A DNA stretch of 64,000 nucleotides from contig DAHUYF010000062.1 in NCBI GenBank assembly GCA_027315365.1, positions 1 through 64,000 of the forward strand. The letters are read 5' to 3'. This stretch comes from Rhodospirillales bacterium. GTDB lineage: Bacteria > Pseudomonadota > Alphaproteobacteria > ATCC43930 > CGMCC-115725. A program made the translations under genes and the position numbers. Numbering within the stretch: position 1 is the first letter of the stretch; every line of letters starts with the position of its first letter. This document shows, one piece after another, positions 48,727 through 56,661 of the stretch. The notes below the pieces were generated by a model. The model saw only the letters and a list, made by a program, of their open reading frames with translations. It made no database searches and had not been told where the DNA came from.

Positions 48727-49464
48727 TCAAATCGCCTTGCCGAGCTTGTCGAAGGCGCCGGTGCGTCGCTGATCTTCTTCGTCAAGGAAATTCTTGTAGC
48801 TGCCGGTGGCGCGCGCGACCGAGAGCATGCGGGTGAGTTCGACCACCGGCTGGACGTTGGACTGCTCGACCATGCCCTGTTGCACCGTGGCGGTGGTGGA
48901 GGGCTGCGGCGCCTGATCGGTCACCCAGAGCCCGTTTGCCGCGGGAGTGACCGCTTGCGGCGAGGCAAAATCGACGATTTGGAGCTGACCGAGGACCGGC
49001 TGTTGCGACGTGCCGGCCTGGCTCACCGAGACCGTGCCGTCCGGCGCGACGGTGATGCCGAGGGAATTGGGCGGCAGCACGATCGGCTGACCGGCAGCGG
49101 ATAGCACGAGGTCGCCCTGGCTGGTGACGAGTTCGCCCTGGTTGTCGAGCTGGAGATGGCCGTTGCGGGTGTAGCGCTGGCCGAGCGGCGTCTGGACGGT
49201 GAAATAGCCGGAGCCCTGGATTGCGAAGTCGAGCGGGTTGCCGGTGCTGGACAAGGAGCCCTGGCGCAGGTCGCGCACGGTGCCGGCGTCCTCGACAAAA
49301 GCCAGCGATGTGCCGCCGGGCACCTTCACCAGATGCTCGGCGAACAGCATCTCCTCGCCCTTGAACGCCGGGGTCGACAGGTTCGCGAGGTTGTTCGCGA
49401 TCATGTCCATCTGGCGCGAAATCGCCATTTGTCCCGACACGGCGATATAACTTGCGTTCTGCAT
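48727..49464 (-). CDS. flgF: Flagellar proximal rod protein FlgF
   Basis: Rod protein of 245 residues. MQNASYIAVSGQMAISRQMDMIANNLANLSTPAFKGEEMLFAEHL is the FlgF start, and VEQSNVQPVVELTRMLSVARATGSYKNFLDEEDQRR closes the protein. The ATG at 49464 gives the correct N-terminal helix; the frame is open upstream but without homology. First gene of the flgF-flgG-flgA-flgH operon, behind a sigma-54 promoter. Confidence 0.95.
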   Translation of the reverse strand: MQNASYIAVSGQMAISRQMDMIANNLANLSTPAFKGEEMLFAEHLVKVPGGTSLAFVEDAGTVRDLRQGSLSSTGNPLDFAIQGSGYFTVQTPLGQRYTRNGHLQLDNQGELVTSQGDLVLSAAGQPIVLPPNSLGITVAPDGTVSVSQAGTSQQPVLGQLQIVDFASPQAVTPAANGLWVTDQAPQPSTTATVQQGMVEQSNVQPVVELTRMLSVARATGSYKNFLDEEDQRRTGAFDKLGKAI

Positions 49465-49507
49465 CGCTGGCTTCTCGAACCGCGGTTGATCCCGTGGCGC
49501 CATGAAT

Positions 49508-49522
49508 GCACGCTGCGTGCCA
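49508..49522 (-). promoter_or_regulatory. flgF: Sigma-54 promoter of flgF operon
   Basis: On the minus strand TGGCAC-GCAGC-GTGC: GG and GC are 10 nt apart and the -24 half is perfect; the -12 half has one mismatch. The predicted start near 49496 leaves about 32 nt of leader before the ATG at 49464. Confidence 0.72.
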
Positions 49523-49572
49523 GCGCGAAAAGCGCGGAATGCCGCCGATTCCCCTGGCGGGGCGGCCGCAAA

Positions 49573-49587
49573 AGGCAGGCTTTGCCG
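49573..49587. promoter_or_regulatory. ftr-like palindrome between flgF and fliL
   Basis: AGGCAG-GCT-TTGCCG, two mismatches from the pattern, about 50 bp behind the flgF -24 element and 55 bp before the CtrA-like box facing fliL. The arrangement repeats that of the flgI/fliX region with a single site. Confidence 0.42.
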
Positions 49588-49641
49588 GGTAGTTCCTGCC
49601 CGCGGCGCGCGGGTTGGCGCGGCGGTGCCGCAACCCTGCAT

Positions 49642-49656
49642 TTCACCAGTTATTAA
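49642..49656 (+). promoter_or_regulatory. fliL: CtrA-like box upstream of fliL
   Basis: TTCA-CCAGTTA-TTAA. The right half is perfect, and the spacer and left half resemble the fliF and flgB boxes (TTTA-CCGGTTA-TTMA). It is about 58 bp before the fliL ATG. Region 49465-49706 otherwise contains only the flgF promoter and one ftr-like site. Confidence 0.5.
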
Positions 49657-49706
49657 GCTTGCGCCGCCTATGCTCCGACTCGTCAGCAAGAGCCCCGAGC
49701 CCGCCC

Positions 49707-50222
49707 ATGTCCGACCGGACCGCCGATGAAGCCCTGGAAGTGTCTGCCGATGCGTCCGGCAGGCCCAACCGCAAGAAGCTGCTGCTGCTCCTCATCGGTG
49801 TGGTGCTGCTGCTGCTGATCACCGGCAGCGTGCTGTATTTCACCGGCGTGGTGGGCAAGGTCCTCGGTCGGCAGGAGGCGGAAAAGCCCGCGGCCACGGC
49901 GGCGGCGGCGCCCCCGCCGGCGGTCTTCTACGACCTGCCCGATCTGCTGGTGAACCTCAACACCAGCGGCCGCAAGGCGAGCTTCCTCAAGCTGTCGGTC
50001 AGCCTGGAGCTCGAGCATGCCGAGGATCTGCCGCGGCTGCAGGCGGTGATGCCGCGCATCGTCGACAACTTTCAGGTGTATCTGCGCGAGCTCAGGGTCG
50101 AGGATCTGCGCGGCTCCGGCGGCATCTACCGGCTGCGCGAAGAGCTGCTCTCGCGCGTCAACAGCGCCGCGGCCCCGGTCAAGGTGGTCGACGTTCTCTT
50201 CAAAGAAATGCTGGTACAATAA
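49707..50222 (+). CDS. fliL: Flagellar basal-body protein FliL
   Basis: Protein of 171 residues with one membrane helix (LLLLLIGVVLLLLITGSVLYF, about residues 24-45). A periplasmic FliL domain follows: VFYDLPDLLVNLNTSGRKASFLKLSVSLELEH, then MPRIVDNFQVYLRELRVEDLRGSGGIYRLREELLSRV. FliL surrounds the stator and stabilises torque generation. First gene of the fliL-fliM-DUF6468-motE-cheZ-TPR unit. Confidence 0.95.
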   Translation: MSDRTADEALEVSADASGRPNRKKLLLLLIGVVLLLLITGSVLYFTGVVGKVLGRQEAEKPAATAAAAPPPAVFYDLPDLLVNLNTSGRKASFLKLSVSLELEHAEDLPRLQAVMPRIVDNFQVYLRELRVEDLRGSGGIYRLREELLSRVNSAAAPVKVVDVLFKEMLVQ

Positions 50223-50247
50223 GGGCTTGCAGGCGGGAACTGACGGA

Positions 50248-51375
50248 ATGGCCGAAGAGCAGACCCAGACCGAAGAGGAAAAGCTTGCCGCCGAATGGGC
50301 GGCGATGGCGGACAGCACTCCCGCCGCCGAAGGCGCGCCCGCCGAAGGCGCCGCCGCGGAAGGCGGCGAGGCCGGCGCCGAGGGCGAAGAAGGCGGGGTC
50401 GGCACCGCCCGCGTCCTCAATCAGAACGAGATCGACAGCCTGCTGGGATTCGGCGACGACGCCGGCGGCGGCAAGGATAATTCGGGCATCCGCGCGATCA
50501 TCGATAGCGCGCTCGTCTCCTACGAGCGCCTGCCGATGCTGGAGGTGGTGTTCGACCGCCTCGTGCGCATGATGTCGACCAGCCTGCGCAATTTCACCTC
50601 GGACAATGTCGAGGTGTCGATCGACAACATCACCTCGATCCGCTTCGGCGACTATCTCAATTCGATCCCGCTGCCGGCGATGCTGAGCGTGTTCAAGGCG
50701 GAAGAGTGGGACAATTACGGCCTGCTCACCGTCGACAGCGCGCTCATCTATTCGATCGTCGACGTGCTGCTCGGCGGCCGGCGCGGCACGGCGGCGATGC
50801 GCATCGAGGGGCGGCCCTATACCACGATCGAGCGCAATCTGGTCGAGCGACTGGTCTCGGTGGTGCTGTCCGATCTCTCAGGCGCCTTCGATCCGCTGAG
50901 CCCGGTCACCTTCCGCTTTGAGCGGCTGGAGACCAATCCGCGCTTTGCCACCATCGGCCGGCCCGCCAACGCCGCCGTGCTGGCGCGGCTGCGCGTCGAC
51001 ATGGAAGATCGCGGCGGCCGGCTCGAGGTGCTGCTGCCCTACGCCACGCTGGAGCCGGTGCGCGAGATCCTGCTGCAAGGCTTTCTCGGCGAGAAATTCG
51101 GCCGGGATTCGATCTGGGAGGCGCATCTCGCCGGCGAGCTCTGGTACACCAGCGTGCCGATCGAGGCGGTGCTCGACACGGTGGAGATGCCGCTGCGCGA
51201 CGTGCTCGACCTCAAGGTCGGCTCGCGCGTGCTGCTCAACGTCAATTCGAGCTCCGACGTGCACCTCGTCTGCGGCGACTTCCCGATGTTCACCGGCAAG
51301 ATGGGCCGCAAAGGCGGCCACATCGCCATCCGCATCAGCGAAAAGATGGAAAAGGATCGAGGACACACGCCATGA
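50248..51375 (+). CDS. fliM: Flagellar motor switch protein FliM
   Basis: Switch protein of 375 residues. An acidic Ala/Glu-rich leader is followed by VLNQNEIDSLLGFG, the CheY-P-binding motif. The middle CheC-like domain and C-terminal SpoA domain follow (MPLRDVLDLKVGSRVLLNVNSSSDVHLVCGDFPMFTGKMGRKGGHIAIRIS). It binds FliG and FliN in the C ring. The ATG at 50248 is chosen over an upstream TTG at 50227, which lacks a ribosome site. Confidence 0.96.
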   Translation: MAEEQTQTEEEKLAAEWAAMADSTPAAEGAPAEGAAAEGGEAGAEGEEGGVGTARVLNQNEIDSLLGFGDDAGGGKDNSGIRAIIDSALVSYERLPMLEVVFDRLVRMMSTSLRNFTSDNVEVSIDNITSIRFGDYLNSIPLPAMLSVFKAEEWDNYGLLTVDSALIYSIVDVLLGGRRGTAAMRIEGRPYTTIERNLVERLVSVVLSDLSGAFDPLSPVTFRFERLETNPRFATIGRPANAAVLARLRVDMEDRGGRLEVLLPYATLEPVREILLQGFLGEKFGRDSIWEAHLAGELWYTSVPIEAVLDTVEMPLRDVLDLKVGSRVLLNVNSSSDVHLVCGDFPMFTGKMGRKGGHIAIRISEKMEKDRGHTP

Positions 51376-51911
51376 CCCTCACCCTGGCGGCCGATTTCGT
51401 TGTCGCAATTCTTCTCATGTTTACAATATATTATGCAGCCAAGCTAAGTAGGAAGCTGAGCGCGCTGCGGGCCGACAAGTCGGCGCTCCACACGCTGGTG
51501 CAGAACCTGATGCAGGCGTCGTCGAGCGCCGAGGCCGGGGTCAAGGGGCTCAAGGCCGCCGCCGAGGAGATGAACCGCGAGCTGCAGCGCCGGCTGCAGG
51601 AGGGGCAATCGCTGCGCGACGACCTTGCCTACATGATCGACCGCGGCGGCAGCCTCGCCGACCGCATGGAAGTCTCGCTGCGTCCGCGCCACGACGCGTC
51701 GCGGCCCGAGCCGGCGACGGCGCCGGCGCGGCTGCGGGCGCAGGAGGCGTCGCGCGCGGCGGCCGAGGCGCCGCGCCGCGAGCCCAGGCTGAGCGCCGGC
51801 AATTTCATCCAGGAGATGGCGGCGCGGCTGGCGCCCAGCCCCGGCGGGGCGGCCGACACGCCGTCGCGCGCCGAGCGCGACCTGCTGCGTGCCTTGGCCG
51901 GCCGCCGCTAG
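51372..51911 (+). CDS. DUF6468 flagellar-cluster protein
   Basis: Protein of 179 residues. A single N-terminal membrane helix (LAADFVVAILLMFTIYYAAKL) is followed by a coiled-coil segment LSALRADKSALHTLVQNLMQASSSAEAGVKGLKAAAEEMNRELQRRL and a Pro/Ala/Arg-rich tail. It belongs to the DUF6468 family, found next to fliM and motE in alphaproteobacteria. No biochemical role is known to me. The start overlaps the fliM stop by 4 nt, which ties its expression to the switch complex. Confidence 0.75.
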   Translation: MTLTLAADFVVAILLMFTIYYAAKLSRKLSALRADKSALHTLVQNLMQASSSAEAGVKGLKAAAEEMNRELQRRLQEGQSLRDDLAYMIDRGGSLADRMEVSLRPRHDASRPEPATAPARLRAQEASRAAAEAPRREPRLSAGNFIQEMAARLAPSPGGAADTPSRAERDLLRALAGRR

Positions 51912-51920
51912 GAGCGCGCG

Positions 51921-52646
51921 ATGGAGTTCCGCTTGCGTCTGGTGCCGGTGGCGCTGGTTGCCACGGTCGGGCTGCTCGGCATCAAGCTCGCCGATGCCTG
52001 GCTGACGCTGGACGCGCCGGTCACGCCCGCGTATGCGCAGTCGGCGCCGGAAGCGCCGGCGACGCCTGCCGCGCCGGTGCCGGCAAAGCCGACAGCGCCG
52101 GCGGCGGCGAAGCCGGGAACCAAGCCTGCTGCGCCGACTGCGGCGGCGCCGGCCGATGCGGACAAGCCGCACGCGCTCGACCCCACCGCGATGAGCCCGT
52201 CGGAGCTGGAACTGCTGCAGAAGCTCGCCGACCGCCGCGCCGACCTCGACAAGCGCACGGCCGAGCTCAGCCAGCGCGAGGTGCTGCTGCAGGCCGCCGA
52301 GAAGCGCATCGACGACAAGATCGCCAAGCTCACCTCGCTGGAGAAGGACATCGGCGGCATCGTCGACAAGCACGGCGAAGAGGACGATGCGCGGATCAAG
52401 AGCCTGGTCAAGATCTACGAGACGATGAAGCCGGTCGATGCCGCGCGCATCTTCAGCCAGCTCGACATGCCGGTGCTGCTGGGCGTTCTGGAGCACATGA
52501 AGGAGCGCAACGCCGCGCCGATCCTCGCCGCCATGGATCCGGGCAAGGCCAAGGCGGTGACGCTGGCGCTCGCCGAGCGGCGTGACCAGCGCGGCCCGGC
52601 CGATGCGCCGGCCGACCATCCGCCGGCGCCCGCCGCGAAGCCGTGA
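51921..52646 (+). CDS. motE: MotE family protein
   Basis: Protein of 241 residues. A signal-anchor helix (VALVATVGLLGIKLADAWLTL) and a long Ala/Pro linker precede a coiled coil (ELELLQKLADRRADLDKRTAELSQREVLLQAAEKRIDDKIAKL). An MgtE-N-like helical domain follows (IYETMKPVDAARIFSQLDMPVLLGVLEHMKERNAAPILAAMDPGKAKAVTLALAERR). In rhizobia MotE is a periplasmic chaperone for MotC. Here it lies with fliM and cheZ, away from any motA/motB. Confidence 0.85.
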   Translation: MEFRLRLVPVALVATVGLLGIKLADAWLTLDAPVTPAYAQSAPEAPATPAAPVPAKPTAPAAAKPGTKPAAPTAAAPADADKPHALDPTAMSPSELELLQKLADRRADLDKRTAELSQREVLLQAAEKRIDDKIAKLTSLEKDIGGIVDKHGEEDDARIKSLVKIYETMKPVDAARIFSQLDMPVLLGVLEHMKERNAAPILAAMDPGKAKAVTLALAERRDQRGPADAPADHPPAPAAKP

Positions 52647-52662
52647 GCGAGGGGGAGCAGCC

Positions 52663-53334
52663 ATGCAAGGGCGGTCTATCATGAAGCGCGCCGAGGACGC
52701 CGATCTCATGCAGAAGATCCAGGCGATCGGGCCCGAGGTCGGCCGCGGCGTCGATACCGATGCCATCGCCGCGGTGGTCGAGGCGGTGGTGGCGAGCCTG
52801 TCGGGCGACCTGTCGGTCGCCGATCTCAAGCTCTATCACGAGCTGGAGCAGCTCTCGCGCTATATCGAGATGGCCAAGCACGAGATCGCCGCGCTGCAGC
52901 CGCGGGACATCACCGAGCGCATCCCCGACGCCACCGACGAGCTCGACGCCGTGGTGCAGCACACCGCCGAGGCCACCGGCACCATTCTCGACGCCGCCGA
53001 GGGGCTGGAGAAGCTGTCGCCGAGCCTGCCGCCGGAGGCGCGCGGCGTCGTCGGCGACGCGGTCACCCGCATCTACGAGGCGTGCAACTTCCAGGACATC
53101 ACCGGCCAGCGCATCACCAAGGTGGTGAAGACGCTGAAATTCATCGAGCAGAAGATCGATGCCCTGCTCGGCGCCTTCGGCGACGGCCTCGGCGACCGGC
53201 ACGCGCCGCCGCCGCCGGAACCCGAGACCGCGGCGGATGCGGATGCGCGGCTGATGCATGGGCCGCAGCTCCCCCAGGAGGCCAACAAGCAGGCGGAGAT
53301 CGACGCGCTGCTGGCGGAGTTCGACCGGAAATGA
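52663..53334 (+). CDS. cheZ: Chemotaxis protein phosphatase CheZ
   Basis: Protein of 223 residues. ELEQLSRYIEMAKHEIAALQP is the long hairpin helix, and IYEACNFQDITGQRITKVVKTLKFIEQKIDALL contains the catalytic QDITGQR-type segment with its Asp and Gln. The C-terminal EIDALLAEFDRK is the CheY-binding tail. It dephosphorylates CheY-P. The ATG at 52663 has GGGGGAG upstream; an ATG at 52681 is possible. The stop overlaps the next start (ATGA). Confidence 0.9.
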   Translation: MQGRSIMKRAEDADLMQKIQAIGPEVGRGVDTDAIAAVVEAVVASLSGDLSVADLKLYHELEQLSRYIEMAKHEIAALQPRDITERIPDATDELDAVVQHTAEATGTILDAAEGLEKLSPSLPPEARGVVGDAVTRIYEACNFQDITGQRITKVVKTLKFIEQKIDALLGAFGDGLGDRHAPPPPEPETAADADARLMHGPQLPQEANKQAEIDALLAEFDRK

Positions 53335-56300
53335 GCCTGCGCCGCGGCATCCTCGGTCTGCTGCTCGCCCTCGCGCTGGCGCTGCCGGCGCACGCCGCCG
53401 ACGAGGTTCGCGTGCGCGCGGCGGAGCACGATGCCGAGGGTTTCGGCCGCATCGCCTTCGACTGGCCGGCGCCGGTGACCTTCGACGCCAGGATCGAGGG
53501 CAAGACGCTGACCGTGCATTTCGCCCGGCCGCTGGACGCCAGGCTCGACGCGGTGGCGAGCCATCTCGACGCCTATGTCGCGTCGATCAGGATCGGCGCC
53601 GACCACGCCAGCGTCGTGGCCCAGCTCAAGCGGCCGGCGCGGCTGCACAGCTTCACCGACGGGAATACCATCGCCCTCGACATCATCGCCGCGGCCGCGC
53701 AGCCGCACCCGGCCGCCAAGACGGCGGCCAAGACTTTGGCCAAGACGGCCGCCAAGACGGTGACGAAGCCGAGCCGGGCCCCGGTCGCAGCGGTCGCCGC
53801 CGCGCCGGCCGCCGCCCCGCGGGGCGAGGCGGAGGCGGTGGGGCTGCGCTTCGGCGAGCATCCGGGCTATCGCCGCGTCGTTTTCGATTGGCAGCGGGCG
53901 GTGGGCTACGGCTTCAGCGAGAAGGACGGCACGGCGCGGCTGCGCTTCGAGCGTCCGGCAAAGCTCGATCTGGCGCGGCTGAAGGCGGCGCTGCCCGATC
54001 TGGCGCCGGCGTTCAGCACGGCGGACGGCGCCGGCGTGTTGACGCTGACGGTGCCGGCCGGCGCGAGCTTCCGCCATTTCCGCAGCGGCAACGGTATCGT
54101 GCTCGACGTGCTCGGGCACGCGCCGGCCGCCGCCGCCGCGCACAGTGCCCGCGGCATCGTGCCGCCGCCGGAGCTGATCGAGCCGGCGGCGGGAACGCCG
54201 GCGCAGGAGAAGGGGCCGCCGCTCGGCGCGCCGCGGCCGCTGACGCGACCACAAAGCCAGGCCATGCCGCCTGGCGCCGCCCTGCCGGTCCGCTACGCGC
54301 TCGCGCCTCAAGGCGCGAGTTTGCGTTTCGACTGGCCGACGCCGACGGCCGCGGCCGTCTTCCGCCGCGGGCCGGCGCTGTGGCTGGTCTTCGCCGAGGC
54401 CAGGCGCCTCGACCTCGCCGAGCTGCGCCGTGCCGGGGGCGACGTCATCCTCCGCGCCGACCAGCTGCCGGAAGCGAAGGCGACGGTGCTGCGCCTCGTC
54501 GCCCGCCCGGGGCTCAATCCCAGCGTGCGCCGCGCCGACAACGCCTGGATCGTCGAGCTGAAGCCGCAGGACCTGCGCGCCGACGCGCCGATCCCCGTCG
54601 AGGTGCGCGCCGACGCCGCGACCCCCGATCTGCGCTTCGATCTGCGCGGCGCCGGCGAGCCGCTGTGGCTGGTCGATCCCGAACTCGGCGACAAGCTGGC
54701 GGTGATACCGGCGGCGGAGGCCGGAAGCGGCGTCGGCGAGGAGCAGGATTTCGTCGACCTGCAGGCGCTGGCCACGGTGCAGGGCATCGCGCTGCGGCCG
54801 ATCAGCGACGATCTGCGCGTCACCCGCGGCGATGACGCGGTCGAGGTGACTCGTCCCGGCGGGCTGCTGCTGTCGCCCGCCGCCGACCGCCAGCTCGCGC
54901 GCCAGCCGGGCGGGCTCGGCCGGCTGTTCGATTTCGCCAGCTGGCGCGGCCCCGCCGATCAGCCCTTCCTGCGGAAGCGCTCGCGCCTGGAACTGGCGGT
55001 GGCGTCGGCGCCGGCGGCCTACCGCTCCAAGCCGCGACTGGCGCTGGCGCGCTTCTACTTCGCCAATCTCTACGCGCCCGAGGCGCTGGGCGTGCTCCAG
55101 GCGATCCAGCGCGACGATCCGACGCTGGCCGCCGATCCCTCGGTGCGGCTGATGCTGGGCGCGGCGAATCTGATGGACGGCGACCAGTCGGATGCGGCGC
55201 AGGAGCTGGGACAGCAGAGCCTCGCCAACGAGCCGGAGGCGCTGCTGTGGCGGGCCTCGCTCTCGGCCGAACTCGGCGACTGGTCGGTGGCGGCGCATGG
55301 CTTTGCGCTGTCGGCCAATCTGCTGCCCCGCTACCCCAGGGAACTGCGCGACCATTTCGCATTGCAGGCGGCGGAGGCTTTCCTCGAGACCAACCAGCCG
55401 TCCGAGGCGCAGGCGATGACGCAGCTCGTGCTCAAGAGCACGCCGTCGCCGGCGGAACGGGCGATGGCGCTCTATCTCGACGGCAGGCGCCAGCTTGGCC
55501 AGGGCGAGTACAACAAGGCGATCGAGCTCTGGACCCAGGCAGCGGCGATCGACGACCGGCCGAGCCGGGCGCGGGCGCTCTATGCGCGCACGCTGGCCGA
55601 ACTCGGCGCCAACAAGATCGACCGCGCCCAGGCGATCAAGCAGCTCGACCGGCTGCGCTTCGCCTGGCGCGGCGACATGTTCGAGTTCTCGCTGCTGCGC
55701 AAGCTCGGCGAGCTCAAGCTTGCCGACGGCGATCAGCAGGGCGCCTTCGACGCGCTGCGCGACGCCGCCACCGACTTCCCGGACTATCCGCAGTCGAAGG
55801 AGCTGATGAAGCAGCTGAGCGAGGCGCTCGCCGACGTCTTCCTCGGCAAGGGCGCGGAAGACGTGCCGCCGCTCAAGGCGCTGACCCTCTATGACGAGTT
55901 CAAGGACTACGCGCCGGTGGGCGAGCGCGGCGATGCGATCGTGCGCCGGCTGGTCGACCGCCTGGTCTCGGTCGATCTGCTCGACCGCGCCGCGGCGCTG
56001 CTCGAGGACGAGGTGACGCACCGGCTCACCGGCCGCGACAAGGCGCGCGTCGCCGCCCAGCTCGCGCTCATCCGGCTGCTCGACAACAATCCCGCCGGCG
56101 CGATCAAGGCGCTCGACATCGATGTCGGCAAGGACGTGCCGTCCGAGCTGGTCCGCCAGCGCCAGCAGCTCCGCGCCCGCGCGCTCGCCCAGCTCGGCCG
56201 CAACGACGAGGCGCTGGCGATCCTGGCGAACGACACCAGCCGCGATGCCGACCGGCTGCGCGCCGATATCTATTGGCGGGCGAAGAACTGGCCGGAGGCG

Positions 56301-56630
56301 GCAAAGGTCTTCGCGCGGCTGGTGCCGCCGCCCGCCGCCGACGGCTCGCTCGACACGGCATCGAGCCAGCTGGTGCTGAACTGGGCCTCGGCGCTGACCC
56401 TGGCCGGCGATCAGGCGGGGCTGGAGAAGCTGCGCCAGACCTACGGCAAGGCGATGGCGGCCTCGCGCTACGCCGATGCGTTCGAGGTGGTCGCCGGCGA
56501 CGGGCAGCCGGTGGCCGGCGGCGATCCCCGCGCCATCGCCAACCGCGTCGCCCAGGTCAGCGAGCTGCAGAGCTTCATGGCGAACTATCGCGAGCGCCTC
56601 GCCAAGGACAAGCTCAGCGCGATCAACTGA
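53331..56630 (+). CDS. Large periplasmic protein with three AMIN-like modules and TPR repeats
   Basis: Protein of 1099 residues with an N-terminal signal peptide (ILGLLLALALALPAHAAD). The first ~430 residues contain three similar beta modules, each with an FDW motif and a closing LDI/LDV/VEL strand: GRIAFDWPAPVTFDARIEG, YRRVVFDWQRAVGYGFSEK and ASLRFDWPTPTAAAVFRRG. They resemble AMIN domains, which bind cell-wall polymers. From about residue 560 on there are many TPR-like helical pairs. It is coupled to cheZ (4-nt overlap) and ends the operon. A role as a periplasmic motor-associated scaffold is inferred from signal, modules and position. Confidence 0.65.
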   Translation: MSLRRGILGLLLALALALPAHAADEVRVRAAEHDAEGFGRIAFDWPAPVTFDARIEGKTLTVHFARPLDARLDAVASHLDAYVASIRIGADHASVVAQLKRPARLHSFTDGNTIALDIIAAAAQPHPAAKTAAKTLAKTAAKTVTKPSRAPVAAVAAAPAAAPRGEAEAVGLRFGEHPGYRRVVFDWQRAVGYGFSEKDGTARLRFERPAKLDLARLKAALPDLAPAFSTADGAGVLTLTVPAGASFRHFRSGNGIVLDVLGHAPAAAAAHSARGIVPPPELIEPAAGTPAQEKGPPLGAPRPLTRPQSQAMPPGAALPVRYALAPQGASLRFDWPTPTAAAVFRRGPALWLVFAEARRLDLAELRRAGGDVILRADQLPEAKATVLRLVARPGLNPSVRRADNAWIVELKPQDLRADAPIPVEVRADAATPDLRFDLRGAGEPLWLVDPELGDKLAVIPAAEAGSGVGEEQDFVDLQALATVQGIALRPISDDLRVTRGDDAVEVTRPGGLLLSPAADRQLARQPGGLGRLFDFASWRGPADQPFLRKRSRLELAVASAPAAYRSKPRLALARFYFANLYAPEALGVLQAIQRDDPTLAADPSVRLMLGAANLMDGDQSDAAQELGQQSLANEPEALLWRASLSAELGDWSVAAHGFALSANLLPRYPRELRDHFALQAAEAFLETNQPSEAQAMTQLVLKSTPSPAERAMALYLDGRRQLGQGEYNKAIELWTQAAAIDDRPSRARALYARTLAELGANKIDRAQAIKQLDRLRFAWRGDMFEFSLLRKLGELKLADGDQQGAFDALRDAATDFPDYPQSKELMKQLSEALADVFLGKGAEDVPPLKALTLYDEFKDYAPVGERGDAIVRRLVDRLVSVDLLDRAAALLEDEVTHRLTGRDKARVAAQLALIRLLDNNPAGAIKALDIDVGKDVPSELVRQRQQLRARALAQLGRNDEALAILANDTSRDADRLRADIYWRAKNWPEAAKVFARLVPPPAADGSLDTASSQLVLNWASALTLAGDQAGLEKLRQTYGKAMAASRYADAFEVVAGDGQPVAGGDPRAIANRVAQVSELQSFMANYRERLAKDKLSAIN

Positions 56631-56638
56631 CGGGCCGA

Positions 56639-56661
56639 GGCGAGCGCAAAGCGCTCGCCTA
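56639..56661 (-). repeat. Palindromic element, hairpin-only copy C (starts at peptidase stop codon)
   Basis: On the minus strand TAGGCGAGCGC-TTT-GCGCTCGCC: a 9-bp perfect stem whose TAG is the stop codon of the S10 peptidase gene. The TAGGCGA start is the same as in copies A and B, but the loop is TTT instead of GCA and nothing beyond HP1 is present. It sits in the 28-bp convergent gap after the TPR protein gene and may simply act as a bidirectional terminator. Confidence 0.5.

Noticed and set aside
49555-49570. TGGCGG-N5-CCGCA as a possible sigma-54 promoter for fliL
   Set aside because: GG and GC spacing is right, but both halves deviate from TGGCAC/TTGC, and a CtrA-like box lies closer to fliL, an early gene. 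Kept only as a weak match in GC-rich DNA.
53073-56021. Long minus-strand frame opposite the AMIN/TPR gene
   Set aside because: Composition bias of the antisense strand; the plus-strand frame has a signal peptide, repeated modules and operon coupling.
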